Of a stretch of 64,000 nt of DNA, positions 16,590-25,377 are shown piece by piece. The position numbers and the translations under genes are program-made. Each line of letters opens with the position of its first letter. Position 1 is the stretch's first letter. The notes under the pieces are model-generated. The model did not search any database. It saw only the letters and a program-made list of their open reading frames with translations, and was not told where the DNA came from. This DNA comes from JADHMP01 sp964386915 (GTDB lineage: Bacteria; Bacteroidota; Bacteroidia; Flavobacteriales; Flavobacteriaceae). The DNA is taken from positions 62,001 to 126,000 of the forward strand of contig CAYLUQ010000002.1 of the NCBI GenBank assembly GCA_964386915.1, given 5' to 3'.

Positions 16590-17405
16590 ATGGAACCAAA
16601 AGTTTCGGTTGTTTTAAGCACTTATAATGCTGTGGCATGGCTCGAAAAGGTCTTGTGGGGCTATGCCCAGCAGACCTACAAAGCTTTTGAAATTATTATT
16701 GCCGATGATGGTTCTACTTCGGAAACGGCGAGAACTATTGAACGCTTAAAGCATGAGTTAAAACTCAATTTAATACATGTTTGGCAAGAAGACGAGGGCT
16801 TTCAAAAATCACGTATTTTAAACAAAGCTCTTTTGGCTTGCCAAACGAACTATGTAGTCATGAGTGACGGCGATTGCATTCCACGTGCTGATTTTCTCGA
16901 AGTTCATGTTGCGCATAGAAAAGAAGGTCATTTTTTATCGGGGGGCTATTTTAAATTGCCCCTATCCATTTCAGAAACCATAACGCCTGAGGATATAGTG
17001 GCGCAGTCTTGTTTTGATTTAGCTTGGCTTCAAGCAAAGGGTCTTCCAAAAAGTTTTAAAAACAAAAAATTAACCGCTAAAGGATTTAGTCAGCAGTTCT
17101 TCAATCAATTGACCCCCACCAAAGCCACTTGGAATGGTCATAATGCCTCTGGTTGGAAAGCCGATTTGCTAGCCGTGAATGGTTTTGATGAGCGCATGCA
17201 ATATGGTGGGCAAGACCGCGAGTTGGGAGAACGTCTCGTGAATTTAGGGATTCGTCCAGTGCAAATACGCTATTCGGCCATTTGTGTTCATTTGGATCAT
17301 AAACGTGGATATGCACAGCCTGAAAGTATTGCCAAAAACAAAAAAATTCGACAGAAAACGCGAAGTGAAAAAAGAATTTGGACAGCCTTTGGCATCCAAA
17401 AATAG
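16590..17405 (+). CDS. Family 2 glycosyltransferase with GT7-like C-terminal region
   Basis: 271 residues, cytoplasmic. The GT-A fold begins VSVVLSTYNAVAWLEKVL, with IIIADDGSTSETART binding the nucleotide sugar and the DXD-type motif VVMSDGDCIPRADF near residue 92. The C-terminal segment GHNASGWKADLLAVNGFDER and QYGGQDRELGERL matches the galactosyltransferase-like (Glyco_transf_7C) acceptor region. It probably adds a sugar to a surface polysaccharide or lipid-linked glycan, but no other polysaccharide genes adjoin it and the acceptor is unknown. Monocistronic; its stop is 1 bp from the convergent dapD stop. Confidence 0.92.
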   Translation: MEPKVSVVLSTYNAVAWLEKVLWGYAQQTYKAFEIIIADDGSTSETARTIERLKHELKLNLIHVWQEDEGFQKSRILNKALLACQTNYVVMSDGDCIPRADFLEVHVAHRKEGHFLSGGYFKLPLSISETITPEDIVAQSCFDLAWLQAKGLPKSFKNKKLTAKGFSQQFFNQLTPTKATWNGHNASGWKADLLAVNGFDERMQYGGQDRELGERLVNLGIRPVQIRYSAICVHLDHKRGYAQPESIAKNKKIRQKTRSEKRIWTAFGIQK

Positions 17406-17406
17406 A

Positions 17407-18216
17407 TTAGACCGCTACATCATAGGTGCGTAAAGCATCATTCAATGAAGTCTTTTTATCGGTACTTTCTTTGCGTTGTCCAATAATTAGAGCACAAGGA
17501 ACTTGATAGTCTCCCGCTGGGAATGTTTTGGTATAAGAACCAGGAATTACCACCGAGCGAGCTGGCACCAGTCCTTTGTATTCTTTAGGTTCACTTCCGG
17601 TCACATCAATAATCTTTGTCGAGGCCGTGAGTACCACATTGGCTCCTAAAACGGCTTCTTTTTCTACCCGAACACCTTCTACCACGATACAACGTGAACC
17701 CACAAAAGCATTGTCTTCAATAATAACGGGGGCCGCCTGAAGAGGTTCTAGCACACCGCCAATGCCCACACCGCCACTGAGGTGTACATTTTTGCCAATT
17801 TGAGCACAGCTGCCCACAGTGGCCCAAGTGTCTACCATTGTGCCTTCATCTACATAGGCTCCAATATTAACATAACTCGGCATCATGATGACTCCAGAAG
17901 AAATATAAGCTCCATGTCGTGCAACAGCGTGGGGCACCACTCGGATTCCCTTTTCTTTATAGCCTCTTTTAAGCGGCATTTTATCGTGAAATTCTAGTGG
18001 ACCGGCTTCTAGGGTTTCCATTTTTTGGATGGGGAAGTAGAGCACAACAGCTTTTTTAATCCACTCGTTTACCGTCCACCCTGAGGCAGAGGGAGAGGCA
18101 ACTCTCAGTTGGCCTAAATCCAATTGTTGAATCACTTCTCTAATAGCTTCTTGAGTGGCATTGTCTTTTAATAAATCGCGGTTGTTCCAAGCGGCTTCTA
18201 TAATTTCTTTCATCAT
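17407..18216 (-). CDS. dapD: 2,3,4,5-tetrahydropyridine-2,6-dicarboxylate N-succinyltransferase
   Basis: 269 residues from the ATG at 18216; a second ATG follows at once at 18213. A TTG further upstream in frame is excluded because a perfect promoter box lies between it and the ATG. After an N-terminal helical domain the protein shows left-handed beta-helix hexapeptides: RHGAYISSGVIMMPSYVNIG, YVDEGTMVDTWATVGSCAQIG, NVHLSGGVGIGGVLEP, AFVGSRCIVVEGVRV. It succinylates tetrahydrodipicolinate with succinyl-CoA, so this organism uses the succinylase DAP pathway. Divergent from ruvX across about 80 bp. Confidence 0.95.
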   Translation of the reverse strand: MMKEIIEAAWNNRDLLKDNATQEAIREVIQQLDLGQLRVASPSASGWTVNEWIKKAVVLYFPIQKMETLEAGPLEFHDKMPLKRGYKEKGIRVVPHAVARHGAYISSGVIMMPSYVNIGAYVDEGTMVDTWATVGSCAQIGKNVHLSGGVGIGGVLEPLQAAPVIIEDNAFVGSRCIVVEGVRVEKEAVLGANVVLTASTKIIDVTGSEPKEYKGLVPARSVVIPGSYTKTFPAGDYQVPCALIIGQRKESTDKKTSLNDALRTYDVAV

Positions 18217-18228
18217 GCTTATTTTGGG

Positions 18229-18236
18229 CAAATGTA
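18229..18236 (-). promoter_or_regulatory. dapD promoter, -7 box TACATTTG
   Basis: Perfect TAnnTTTG on the minus strand, 12 nt before the dapD ATG at 18216. It faces the divergent ruvX promoter about 45 bp away. Confidence 0.65.
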
Positions 18237-18280
18237 AAAATTTCAAATTGAAACGGAAACGGCTTTTCTAAGGAAAACAA

Positions 18281-18288
18281 TATCTTTG
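18281..18288 (+). promoter_or_regulatory. ruvX operon promoter, -7 box TATCTTTG
   Basis: Perfect TAnnTTTG, 10 nt before the ruvX ATG at 18299. Confidence 0.65.
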
Positions 18289-18298
18289 CTTTAAATTT

Positions 18299-18721
18299 AT
18301 GGGAAGCATCATTGCAATTGATTTTGGAGAAAAACGAACCGGGTTGGCTCATACTGATCCGGAAAAAATAATTGCCAGTGGTTTGTGTACCCTTCCTACA
18401 GCAGAGGTACTTCCTTTTTTGCAAAAACATTTGGAAGAAAATGAAGTAGAAACTTTTGTGGTGGGCTATCCGCAGCAAAAAGACGGCACCCCCTCTGAAG
18501 TGGAAAAGGCGATTGTTGTTTTTGTGGCAAGCCTAAAAAAGAAATTCCCAGCCATTAAGGTTGAACGCTATGCCGAACGATTAACCTCCAAAATGGCTTG
18601 GCAAACGCTTAAAACGAGTGCTGTGAAAAAAAAACACCGTCAGAACAAAGAACTTTTGGATAAAATTAGTGCAACACTAATCCTACAATCTTATTTATCC
18701 TATCAATCCAATATGCTATGA
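18299..18721 (+). CDS. ruvX: Putative Holliday junction resolvase / pre-16S rRNA nuclease (YqgF/RuvX)
   Basis: 140 residues, typical YqgF size. The RNase H-like core shows IIAIDFGEKRTGLAHTD (first catalytic Asp), FVVGYPQQKDGTPSEVEK, VERYAERLTSKMA and the C-terminal KELLDKISATLILQSYL with the last acidic residue. In E. coli the protein processes the 16S rRNA 5' end. First gene of ruvX-def-DUF5606-mazG; its stop overlaps the def start as ATGA. Confidence 0.93.
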   Translation: MGSIIAIDFGEKRTGLAHTDPEKIIASGLCTLPTAEVLPFLQKHLEENEVETFVVGYPQQKDGTPSEVEKAIVVFVASLKKKFPAIKVERYAERLTSKMAWQTLKTSAVKKKHRQNKELLDKISATLILQSYLSYQSNML

Positions 18722-19305
18722 TTTTACCAATAGTGGCTTATGGTAGCCCCGTTTTGAAACAAAAGGCTGTACCGCTTTCCCAAGACTATGATCAATTAGG
18801 AAACTTAATTGAAAATATGTGGGAAACCATGTATGCGGCTCATGGAGTAGGTTTAGCAGCTCCACAAGTGGGTTTAGCACTGCGCCTCTTTGTGATAGAT
18901 GCAGGGCCCTTTGCTCAAGATGAAAATTTGTCTGAGGAAGAGAGCACTTTTTTAGAAGGTTTTAAAAAAGTTTTTATCAACCCCGTTCTGGTTTCAGAAA
19001 GTGGCACTCCATGGGATTTTAATGAAGGCTGTTTGAGTATTCCAGACGTGAGAGAAGATGTTGCTCGCCCTCCTCAAATTGAAATTGAATTTTTGGATGA
19101 ACATTTTGAAAAACAAAGGTTAATCTTGGAGGGATTGGCGGCTCGTGTGGTCCAACACGAATACGATCATATTGAAGGAATTTTGTTTACGGATCATTTG
19201 TCGCCGCTTAAAAAAAGACTTATTAAAGGAAAATTAAACGCTATTGCAAAAGGAAAATGTGAGGTAGACTATGCCATGCGTTTTCCAATTAAAACAAAAC
19301 GTTAA
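18718..19305 (+). CDS. def: Peptide deformylase
   Basis: 195 residues. All three deformylase motifs are present: HGVGLAAPQVGL (motif I), EGCLSIPDV (motif II with the metal-binding Cys) and QHEYDHIEGILFTD (motif III, HExxH variant HEYDH). It removes the N-formyl group from nascent proteins, using Fe2+ or Zn2+. Translationally coupled to ruvX by a 4-bp overlap and followed after 4 bp by the DUF5606 gene. Confidence 0.97.
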   Translation: MILPIVAYGSPVLKQKAVPLSQDYDQLGNLIENMWETMYAAHGVGLAAPQVGLALRLFVIDAGPFAQDENLSEEESTFLEGFKKVFINPVLVSESGTPWDFNEGCLSIPDVREDVARPPQIEIEFLDEHFEKQRLILEGLAARVVQHEYDHIEGILFTDHLSPLKKRLIKGKLNAIAKGKCEVDYAMRFPIKTKR

Positions 19306-19309
19306 TCAG

Positions 19310-19759
19310 ATGGATTTAAAAAAAATTATAGCTATTTCCGGTCGCCCGGGCCTCTATGAACTGGTTACGCAAACCCGAAGTGGTATTGTGGCTCAATCAC
19401 TCCTAGACGGCAAACGAATGGCCATGCCAATCACCCAGAAGCTGAGTGTTTTAGGCGATATTCAAATTTATGCACTACAAGGAGAAGTGCCTCTTGAAGA
19501 GGTTTTTAAAAAGCTATACGATTATGAAGAAGGAGCCGCTGCTCGCGTTCAACCCAAAGCTCCGGTACAAGAATTAGAGGCCTATTTTTTTGAAGTGTTT
19601 GACGACTATGATGAAAATAGGGTATATGCCAGCGACATAAAAAAAGTCATTCAATGGTATAATCTCTTGCTTGCTAAAAACTGGCGCCCCGAACAAGAAA
19701 AACCCAAAAAGGCCAAAGCTCCCGCTCAAAAATCGAGTTCCAAAACAAAAGAGGCCTAA
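19310..19759 (+). CDS. DUF5606 domain protein
   Basis: 149 residues from the ATG at 19310 (MDLKKIIAISGRPGLYELV), 4 bp after the def stop; a longer frame would overlap def. The N-terminal 50 residues look like a small beta-barrel (RSGIVAQSLLDGKRMAMP), followed by helices with the conserved YFFEVFDDYDENRVYASDIK and a Lys/Ala/Pro-rich tail. This family is found in Bacteroidota and has no known function. The constant placement between def and mazG suggests a housekeeping role near translation or nucleotide quality control (inference). Its stop and the mazG start share one base. Confidence 0.88.
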   Translation: MDLKKIIAISGRPGLYELVTQTRSGIVAQSLLDGKRMAMPITQKLSVLGDIQIYALQGEVPLEEVFKKLYDYEEGAAARVQPKAPVQELEAYFFEVFDDYDENRVYASDIKKVIQWYNLLLAKNWRPEQEKPKKAKAPAQKSSSKTKEA

Positions 19760-20535
19760 TGAACAGCAAGACAGCCCAACTTGAGGCCCTAGAACGCTTG
19801 CTCGTGATTATGGATGAATTGCGTGAGCAATGTCCGTGGGATCGAAAACAAACCTTTGAAACCCTCAGAAACTTAACCATTGAGGAGACCTATGAATTGG
19901 CAGATGCCATTTTAGAAGGGGATTTAGAATCTATTAAGAAAGAGCTCGGGGATCTGTTGTTGCACATTGTTTTTTATGCCAAAATTGGAAGTGAAAAAGA
20001 AGCTTTTGATCTTGGTGATATTGCCCATGCCATTGCAGAAAAATTAATTCAACGCCACCCTCATATTTATGGTGATATATCCGTTTCTAATGCCGAAGAG
20101 GTCAAACAAAATTGGGAAGCCATAAAACTCAAAGAAGGCAACACAAGTGTATTGGCCGGAGTTCCTAAAGGATTGCCAGCTCTTATTAAAGCTACTCGCA
20201 TGCAAGAAAAAGCTGCGGGGGTGGGTTTTGATTGGAAACACAAAGACCAAGTTTGGAATAAATATCAAGAAGAACTAACCGAGCTTCAAATGGCTCTTAA
20301 GGGAGAGGACCCAAAAGCCATAGAAGCGGAATTGGGAGATGTGCTCTTCTCTTTAGTGAATTATGCTCGCTTTATAGGGGTAGACCCTTCTAATGCCCTA
20401 GAGCGAACCAATCAAAAGTTTCTCAAACGATTTCAATTTATTGAGGCCCAAGCCGCCCATCAAAATAAATCCATCAATGAGCTGAGTCTAGAAGAAATGG
20501 AAACCCATTGGCAGGCCGCCAAAAAAAGTAACTAA
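19759..20535 (+). CDS. mazG: Nucleoside triphosphate pyrophosphohydrolase MazG
   Basis: 258 residues with two MazG domains in tandem, as in E. coli MazG. The first has CPWDRKQTFETLRNLTIEETYEL and LKKELGDLLLHIVFYA-like metal-binding ExxE/ExxD helices (KKELGDLLLHIVFYAKIG). The second has AIEAELGDVLFSLVNYARFIG. It hydrolyses NTPs and dNTPs to monophosphates and pyrophosphate, cleaning the pool of aberrant nucleotides. Last gene of the operon; its stop lies 3 bp from that of the convergent DUF349 gene, with no terminator between. Confidence 0.94.
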   Translation: MNSKTAQLEALERLLVIMDELREQCPWDRKQTFETLRNLTIEETYELADAILEGDLESIKKELGDLLLHIVFYAKIGSEKEAFDLGDIAHAIAEKLIQRHPHIYGDISVSNAEEVKQNWEAIKLKEGNTSVLAGVPKGLPALIKATRMQEKAAGVGFDWKHKDQVWNKYQEELTELQMALKGEDPKAIEAELGDVLFSLVNYARFIGVDPSNALERTNQKFLKRFQFIEAQAAHQNKSINELSLEEMETHWQAAKKSN

Positions 20536-20538
20536 AGT

Positions 20539-22542
20539 TTATTTTTCAGAGCTAGCCTCTTCGTCCTGCTCACTCTCGTTGGTTTCTTGTTCTTCTTCTA
20601 ATTGTTTTTTAGCTAAAGAATTTTGAAGTTGCTTAAGGTGAATGAGTTTTTCCTGGTGTTGTTCAAGTCCTTTTTTGATTTTTTCAATTTTCTTTTGGGC
20701 TTCTTTGAACAAGGGGTTGTCTGTACTGGAACGACTGAAAAAATCTAAATTATTCTCCAATTGAATAATTTCAGTTTGATGATTTTTTATCTCACTTCGA
20801 ATCTCTTTGATAGCTTCATTCAGCCCTTGACTATTTTGTTTTAAAGAAAGCAAGGTACAGTCATATTCCAATTGCTTTTTTTGGGCAGGGGCTATATCCT
20901 GGCCTTTTATTTTTTCTATGAGGGCTTTGGCTAGGGCTTGATCCATTTTTTGAGCGAGGTTGGGTTTTAGGGGCTCCAAGGCGTCCCATTCGTCCCAAAT
21001 GGCAGTTAGTTCCTTGCTTATGGCTTCAGCATCCGCATTTATTTTTCGTTTTTTGGCTTTTTCAATAAAGGCCTCCCGCTTGGCTACAAGAGTCTCATCT
21101 TGAGCATTCAACTTTTGATAGCCAGAACGAAGTCGATCAAAATAGAGGGTGTTTTTTTCTTTAAAAAGCCCCCACATTTTATTGTCAATTTTTCTCGGAA
21201 CGAAACCAATATTCTTCCATTTTTGTTGCATGCCTTTTACTTCATCCACTCTATTTTCCCAATCCTCACTTTCTAAAATTGCGTTTAAACGGGCAATGAG
21301 GTCATTTTTGGCTTTAACATTTTCTTTTTGCTCTTTTTTCTGAAGCTTATAAAAGTCATTTTTGGCTTTCATAAAATCCTTGCCAATATCACGAAATTCT
21401 TGCCAAACTTTTTTATTGCTTTTGCCGGCCACATAGCCCACGGCTTTAAATTCCTCTCGAAGCTCTTGGAATTTTTTCAAGGCCGATTGCCAATCTCTGT
21501 GTTCAGTTGGGGGAGCCGAAATAAACCCTTTCATTTGGGTTAAAATGTCATTTTTGCGTTCGAGGTTTTTTTGCATGACCCCGACGAGGTCTTTCTGGTG
21601 TTCTTGCCTTTTTTTCTGAATGGTTTTGGTGGCTTCCTGAAATCTTTTCCACAACTCCTCTCGGTGCTCACGCATAACCGGACCCAAATCATTTTTCCAC
21701 ATTTGGTGCAGGGTGTTTAATTCTCTGCTAGCCCGAATGATGTCGGGTTGGGTAGCCAACTCCTCTGCTCGCTCAATGAGCTTAAGCTTGGCTTCATAGT
21801 TATGTTTAAAATCAAGCTCTCTAAGCTCTCTGTTGAGGTGTAAGAAATCGTAGAAGCGCTCTACATGATGCCTAAAGGTTTGCCAAATGTTTTGGTTTTC
21901 TATTCTCGGCACAGAACCGGTGTTATACCAACTGTCTTGTAGCTCTTTGAATTTTTTATAGATTGAATTGATATCTTCATCCGCTGTTAGCAGCTCTTTA
22001 ATCTCTTCAATGATGTTTTTTTTGCGCTCTAGATTGGCTTTTTGTGCCGTTTCAATTTCTTTATAATGCTTTCTTTTTTGGGTTCTAAATTGATAGGTAG
22101 TTTGATCGAACTCTTTTTTATGAAGGGGTTTAAAAAAGAAATTAATTTCACTTTCACCAGTAGATAAAAATTCTTTTTTGGCTTTTTCTAAGTCCTCTTG
22201 AAAGATCTTTTCATACTGGGTCTGTAGGGCTTGAATAGATTTATTGAATTTAAACCAATCGGGTTTTTCAACAAAAGATTTTAAGCGTTCAACCAGCTCT
22301 TCTGCTTTTAAATCGCTAAAATCTTCCGGCTCATAGCTAGTTTCGGCTTTCTCATCGTCTACTTGACGCTCTTCTTGAGCAGTTGCTTCTTTTGTTGCTT
22401 TAATATCCGAAGCTTCTTCGTTTGCAGGGTTTGACAGTTCCGTTTCTACAGTCTCCTTTTTTGCTGTTTCTTCAGTGTTTGAGACCTCTTGCAACGACTC
22501 TTGTTCTTCTCCCGCTGCTGGATTGGTATTCTTATCTTCCAT
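20539..22542 (-). CDS. Large DUF349-repeat coiled-coil protein
   Basis: 667 residues from the ATG at 22542 (MEDKNTNPAAGEEQ). The first 90 residues are acidic and low in complexity, rich in Glu, Thr and Ala. The rest consists of about five helical DUF349 repeats of 70-75 residues, each with a W near its middle and a KxxW.xF pattern (QKWKNIGFVPRKIDNKMWGLF; QELREEFKAVGYVAGKSNKK). The last 100 residues form a Lys/Gln/Glu-rich coiled coil. No signal peptide is present. The domain is widespread in bacteria and poorly understood. Monocistronic. Confidence 0.9.
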   Translation of the reverse strand: MEDKNTNPAAGEEQESLQEVSNTEETAKKETVETELSNPANEEASDIKATKEATAQEERQVDDEKAETSYEPEDFSDLKAEELVERLKSFVEKPDWFKFNKSIQALQTQYEKIFQEDLEKAKKEFLSTGESEINFFFKPLHKKEFDQTTYQFRTQKRKHYKEIETAQKANLERKKNIIEEIKELLTADEDINSIYKKFKELQDSWYNTGSVPRIENQNIWQTFRHHVERFYDFLHLNRELRELDFKHNYEAKLKLIERAEELATQPDIIRASRELNTLHQMWKNDLGPVMREHREELWKRFQEATKTIQKKRQEHQKDLVGVMQKNLERKNDILTQMKGFISAPPTEHRDWQSALKKFQELREEFKAVGYVAGKSNKKVWQEFRDIGKDFMKAKNDFYKLQKKEQKENVKAKNDLIARLNAILESEDWENRVDEVKGMQQKWKNIGFVPRKIDNKMWGLFKEKNTLYFDRLRSGYQKLNAQDETLVAKREAFIEKAKKRKINADAEAISKELTAIWDEWDALEPLKPNLAQKMDQALAKALIEKIKGQDIAPAQKKQLEYDCTLLSLKQNSQGLNEAIKEIRSEIKNHQTEIIQLENNLDFFSRSSTDNPLFKEAQKKIEKIKKGLEQHQEKLIHLKQLQNSLAKKQLEEEQETNESEQDEEASSEK

Positions 22543-22617
22543 ACCTTTTGAGTTCAATATCTAAAAGCAAATAATATACAATTTTTTGGATTCGCAAAAA
22601 AATTGACTAAAAGTTGT

Positions 22618-23370
22618 CTATGCGTTCCACAGTTCCCAAGATTTTTCAGCTTGATAGACCAACATAGGATAGCCATTGATGATGGTAGCTCCTTGTCGTT
22701 CTCCCTTGTGTAAAAATTGGGTTTTTTCGGGGTTGTAGATCAGGTCAAAAAGAGTGTGTTTTGACGTGAGTTGTTCATATGGAATTGCTGGAGCAGCTTG
22801 TGTATGGGGAAAGGTACCTACCGGTGAGCAATTAATGATGAGTGGAAATTGATCGAGCCCAAGTTGAGGAAGGTCGCCATAGGCTAGTTGACCTTTTTGG
22901 GGTTGTCTAGACACAAAATAATAAGCCGTATTATTTTTTCTTAATACATATTCAATGGCTGCGGCAGCTCCACCTGTTCCTAAGATTAAGGCATTTTTGG
23001 GCATTTTGTCAAGCCGCTCTTTTAGTGCTTTTTCAAATCCATAGCAATCTGTATTAGCACCTAAGACCGTGCCGTCTTTTTGAAAACAGAGCGTATTAAC
23101 CGCTCCAATTTCTCGAGCTTCTTCACTGAGTTTGTCTAAAAAGGGAATGATTTCTTTCTTATAGGGAATGGTGACATTTAGTCCGGCTAGATTCTTTGCT
23201 TCTAACAAGGGTTTTAGGGCTTTGATAGTGGGTAAATCAAAGTTTTTATAATCGTAATTTAGAAGTTTTTCTTTTTCAAATTTTTGGGCAAAATAGCCCC
23301 GAGAAAAAGAATAATCTATATTTCTTCCAATAAGGCCAAACTGCCTACGATTTTCTTTCTTTTTTTCCAT
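22618..23370 (-). CDS. aroE: Shikimate dehydrogenase
   Basis: 250 residues, slightly shorter than E. coli AroE. The N-terminal substrate domain has FGLIGRNIDYSFSRGYF and the catalytic-lysine motif GLNVTIPYKK; GANTDCYGF holds the substrate aspartate; ALILGTGGAAAAIEYVL is the NADP-binding turn. It reduces 3-dehydroshikimate in aromatic amino acid synthesis. The start lies inside the end of the upstream DUF368 gene (26-bp overlap), so it is probably translated from the same message as the two DUF368 genes. Confidence 0.95.
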   Translation of the reverse strand: MEKKKENRRQFGLIGRNIDYSFSRGYFAQKFEKEKLLNYDYKNFDLPTIKALKPLLEAKNLAGLNVTIPYKKEIIPFLDKLSEEAREIGAVNTLCFQKDGTVLGANTDCYGFEKALKERLDKMPKNALILGTGGAAAAIEYVLRKNNTAYYFVSRQPQKGQLAYGDLPQLGLDQFPLIINCSPVGTFPHTQAAPAIPYEQLTSKHTLFDLIYNPEKTQFLHKGERQGATIINGYPMLVYQAEKSWELWNA

Positions 23371-24370
23371 AATATTCTAAACCAATGATGATTAAGGCTC
23401 CAATAAGTAGGGCTAAAAGCACACTTAAGATGGGGTCATTTTCAAATTTAGGAAAATAAAAATTTTGATTGATGATGATAGGATTGCCAATTTTGTTGTA
23501 GAGCAATTCGCCTTCAATCCCTGTTTTGTAGGTTTTGACTTTCCATGGCCAAACAATGCGAATGGAGCCAATAATAAAACCAAAAATAGTGGCCATTGTT
23601 ATGTTGTGGTATTGTTTGAGGACATAGCTCAAAAGGTTGGCAAAGAAAACCAACCCGGCTATGGAGCCCAAGCTAAAGAGCGCCATAATTTTGAGAAGAC
23701 GCACTTGTTGTGGGTTGTGTAAAGCCATAAAATCGCCCTGCAATAGTTGGAGTAGTGTTTCATATAGGTTGGTGATGGTGTCTACCAAAAGCAAATTATA
23801 ATTTCCCAATATGAGTAATAAAAAAGAGCCTGAAAGCCCGGGTAAGGTCATGCCACTCACGCTAATGAGGCCACAAAAAAAGACAAATAAAAATTGATCA
23901 TTTTCTCTTGCCGGTTGGATAAACGTAATTAATAAACCCACCGCTGTTCCCACCACCAGGCTTATATAACTGCTTGTTGTCCAGTGTTTAATTTCTTCTC
24001 GTATGTAATACAATGAGGTGACAATCATGCCTAGAAATAAGCCTAGCACTTCTGGTTCATAATGTTCCAAACCATAATCGAGTAGGAGGGATACACTAAA
24101 AAAGCTAAAGACAATTCCGGCAAAGAGGGTGAAGAGAAATCCCCCATTGATGTAGTGCCAAAACCGAGAAAATTGACCAGAAAATAGAAGTCTAAGAGCT
24201 TTGTAGTTAAAATGTTGCAGAGAAAAAATGAGTTCCTCATAAAAACCTCCCACTAAGGCCACAATGCCTCCCGAAACTCCGGGCACCTTGTTGGCAGCTC
24301 CCATGGCAATTCCTTTTAGAAACAAAAAAAACCGATCCAAAAAGCTTGGCTTTGGGCTTGCATTAGGCAT
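23345..24370 (-). CDS. DUF368 membrane protein, second copy (undecaprenyl-phosphate translocase family)
   Basis: 341 residues with about nine hydrophobic segments. The family signature sits at the N-terminus: GIAMGAANKVPGVSGGIVAL (about 19-38), and is echoed midway by GLISVSGMTLPGLSGSFLLL. DUF368 proteins (PopT) were shown in other bacteria to return undecaprenyl phosphate across the cytoplasmic membrane for reuse in peptidoglycan and O-antigen synthesis. The upstream gene (8-bp overlap) is a diverged paralogue, so this organism has two adjacent copies. A long loop near residues 280-310 (KTYKTGIEGELLYNKIG) precedes the last helix. Confidence 0.9.
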   Translation of the reverse strand: MPNASPKPSFLDRFFLFLKGIAMGAANKVPGVSGGIVALVGGFYEELIFSLQHFNYKALRLLFSGQFSRFWHYINGGFLFTLFAGIVFSFFSVSLLLDYGLEHYEPEVLGLFLGMIVTSLYYIREEIKHWTTSSYISLVVGTAVGLLITFIQPARENDQFLFVFFCGLISVSGMTLPGLSGSFLLLILGNYNLLLVDTITNLYETLLQLLQGDFMALHNPQQVRLLKIMALFSLGSIAGLVFFANLLSYVLKQYHNITMATIFGFIIGSIRIVWPWKVKTYKTGIEGELLYNKIGNPIIINQNFYFPKFENDPILSVLLALLIGALIIIGLEYYGKKERKS

Positions 24371-25304
24371 GGGGACTAGATTTTAAACGTTCTAACCCGA
24401 AGAGAAGGAAAAACCCTACTAGAAGTAAGAGAATTGCGCTCCCTAATTGAGGGTCTCCCTCAAAATTTTGGGGCCATACGGCATGAGTTTGTATTTTATC
24501 AGAAGAGCTATCTAAACTTAGAAGTTGGTTTTGCCAAGGCCAAATTTTATGGAGTGCTCCCGTCATTAAGCCGATTAAGACTGCAATGGTTTGTTGGGGT
24601 TTGTGGTCAAAGAGCCAGCGTAGCACCTTGGAAAAAAGTTTTAAACCAATAGCAATGCCCAAGAGAAAAGAGCCCAAAACCAACACTACTTTGAAAAAGA
24701 GTTCTTGATTGAAGTCAAAAATGAGATCTTGAGCTTGCCTTACCGTACTCAATATAATTTTATAAGCTCCGAGAATCATCAGTAAATAGGCGCCAGAGAG
24801 ACCCGGTAAAATCATAGCCGAAATGGCAAGCATACCACATAAAAAAATGTAGAGATAATTTATTTCTGCCACGGTTGGCGTGAGTAGGCTAACGCTGTAG
24901 GAAACGATAATCCCAAGCAATAGCAACCCAAGGGAGGTGGGCGTTAGTATTTTGTTTTTTTGAATTAAATACACAATACTGGCCATTAAAAGTCCAAAGA
25001 AAAAAGCCCATAAGCGAACACTTTCTTCTTCTATTAGATATTCAATTAGCCTAGAAAAAAGAAGTACACTGGTTAAAATACCCCCAAAAACAGCCGCTAA
25101 AAAACGACCGTTAATGGCTTTCCAAAAAGGACCCACGCCTGCTTGGAACAAGATTTTAAGAGCTGCCGGTTTAAGATTGTCTATGCTTTGAATGAGTTCT
25201 TTATAAAGGCCTGTGATTAAAGCCACGGTTCCACCGGAAATTCCAGGAACCAAATCGGCAATGCCCATCAACATGCCTTTGCAATAGATCAGTAAAAATC
25301 GCAT
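24363..25304 (-). CDS. DUF368 membrane protein, first copy (undecaprenyl-phosphate translocase family)
   Basis: 313 residues, about nine membrane segments. The signature reads GMLMGIADLVPGISGGTVAL (about 10-29) and the internal echo is MLAISAMILPGLSGAYLLMI. It shares the fold and motif order of the next gene but diverges in most positions, as expected for an old duplication. Likely role: recycling of the C55-phosphate lipid carrier. First gene of the DUF368-DUF368-aroE operon; the 8-bp overlap with the second copy indicates translational coupling. Confidence 0.9.
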   Translation of the reverse strand: MRFLLIYCKGMLMGIADLVPGISGGTVALITGLYKELIQSIDNLKPAALKILFQAGVGPFWKAINGRFLAAVFGGILTSVLLFSRLIEYLIEEESVRLWAFFFGLLMASIVYLIQKNKILTPTSLGLLLLGIIVSYSVSLLTPTVAEINYLYIFLCGMLAISAMILPGLSGAYLLMILGAYKIILSTVRQAQDLIFDFNQELFFKVVLVLGSFLLGIAIGLKLFSKVLRWLFDHKPQQTIAVLIGLMTGALHKIWPWQNQLLSLDSSSDKIQTHAVWPQNFEGDPQLGSAILLLLVGFFLLFGLERLKSSPHA

Positions 25305-25377
25305 TGTTTAGAATTCTAAATTCAAAGGTAGGAAAAGCAAAACTAGGGCTGTTGAAAAGAAGCTAAGAATTGTTTTT

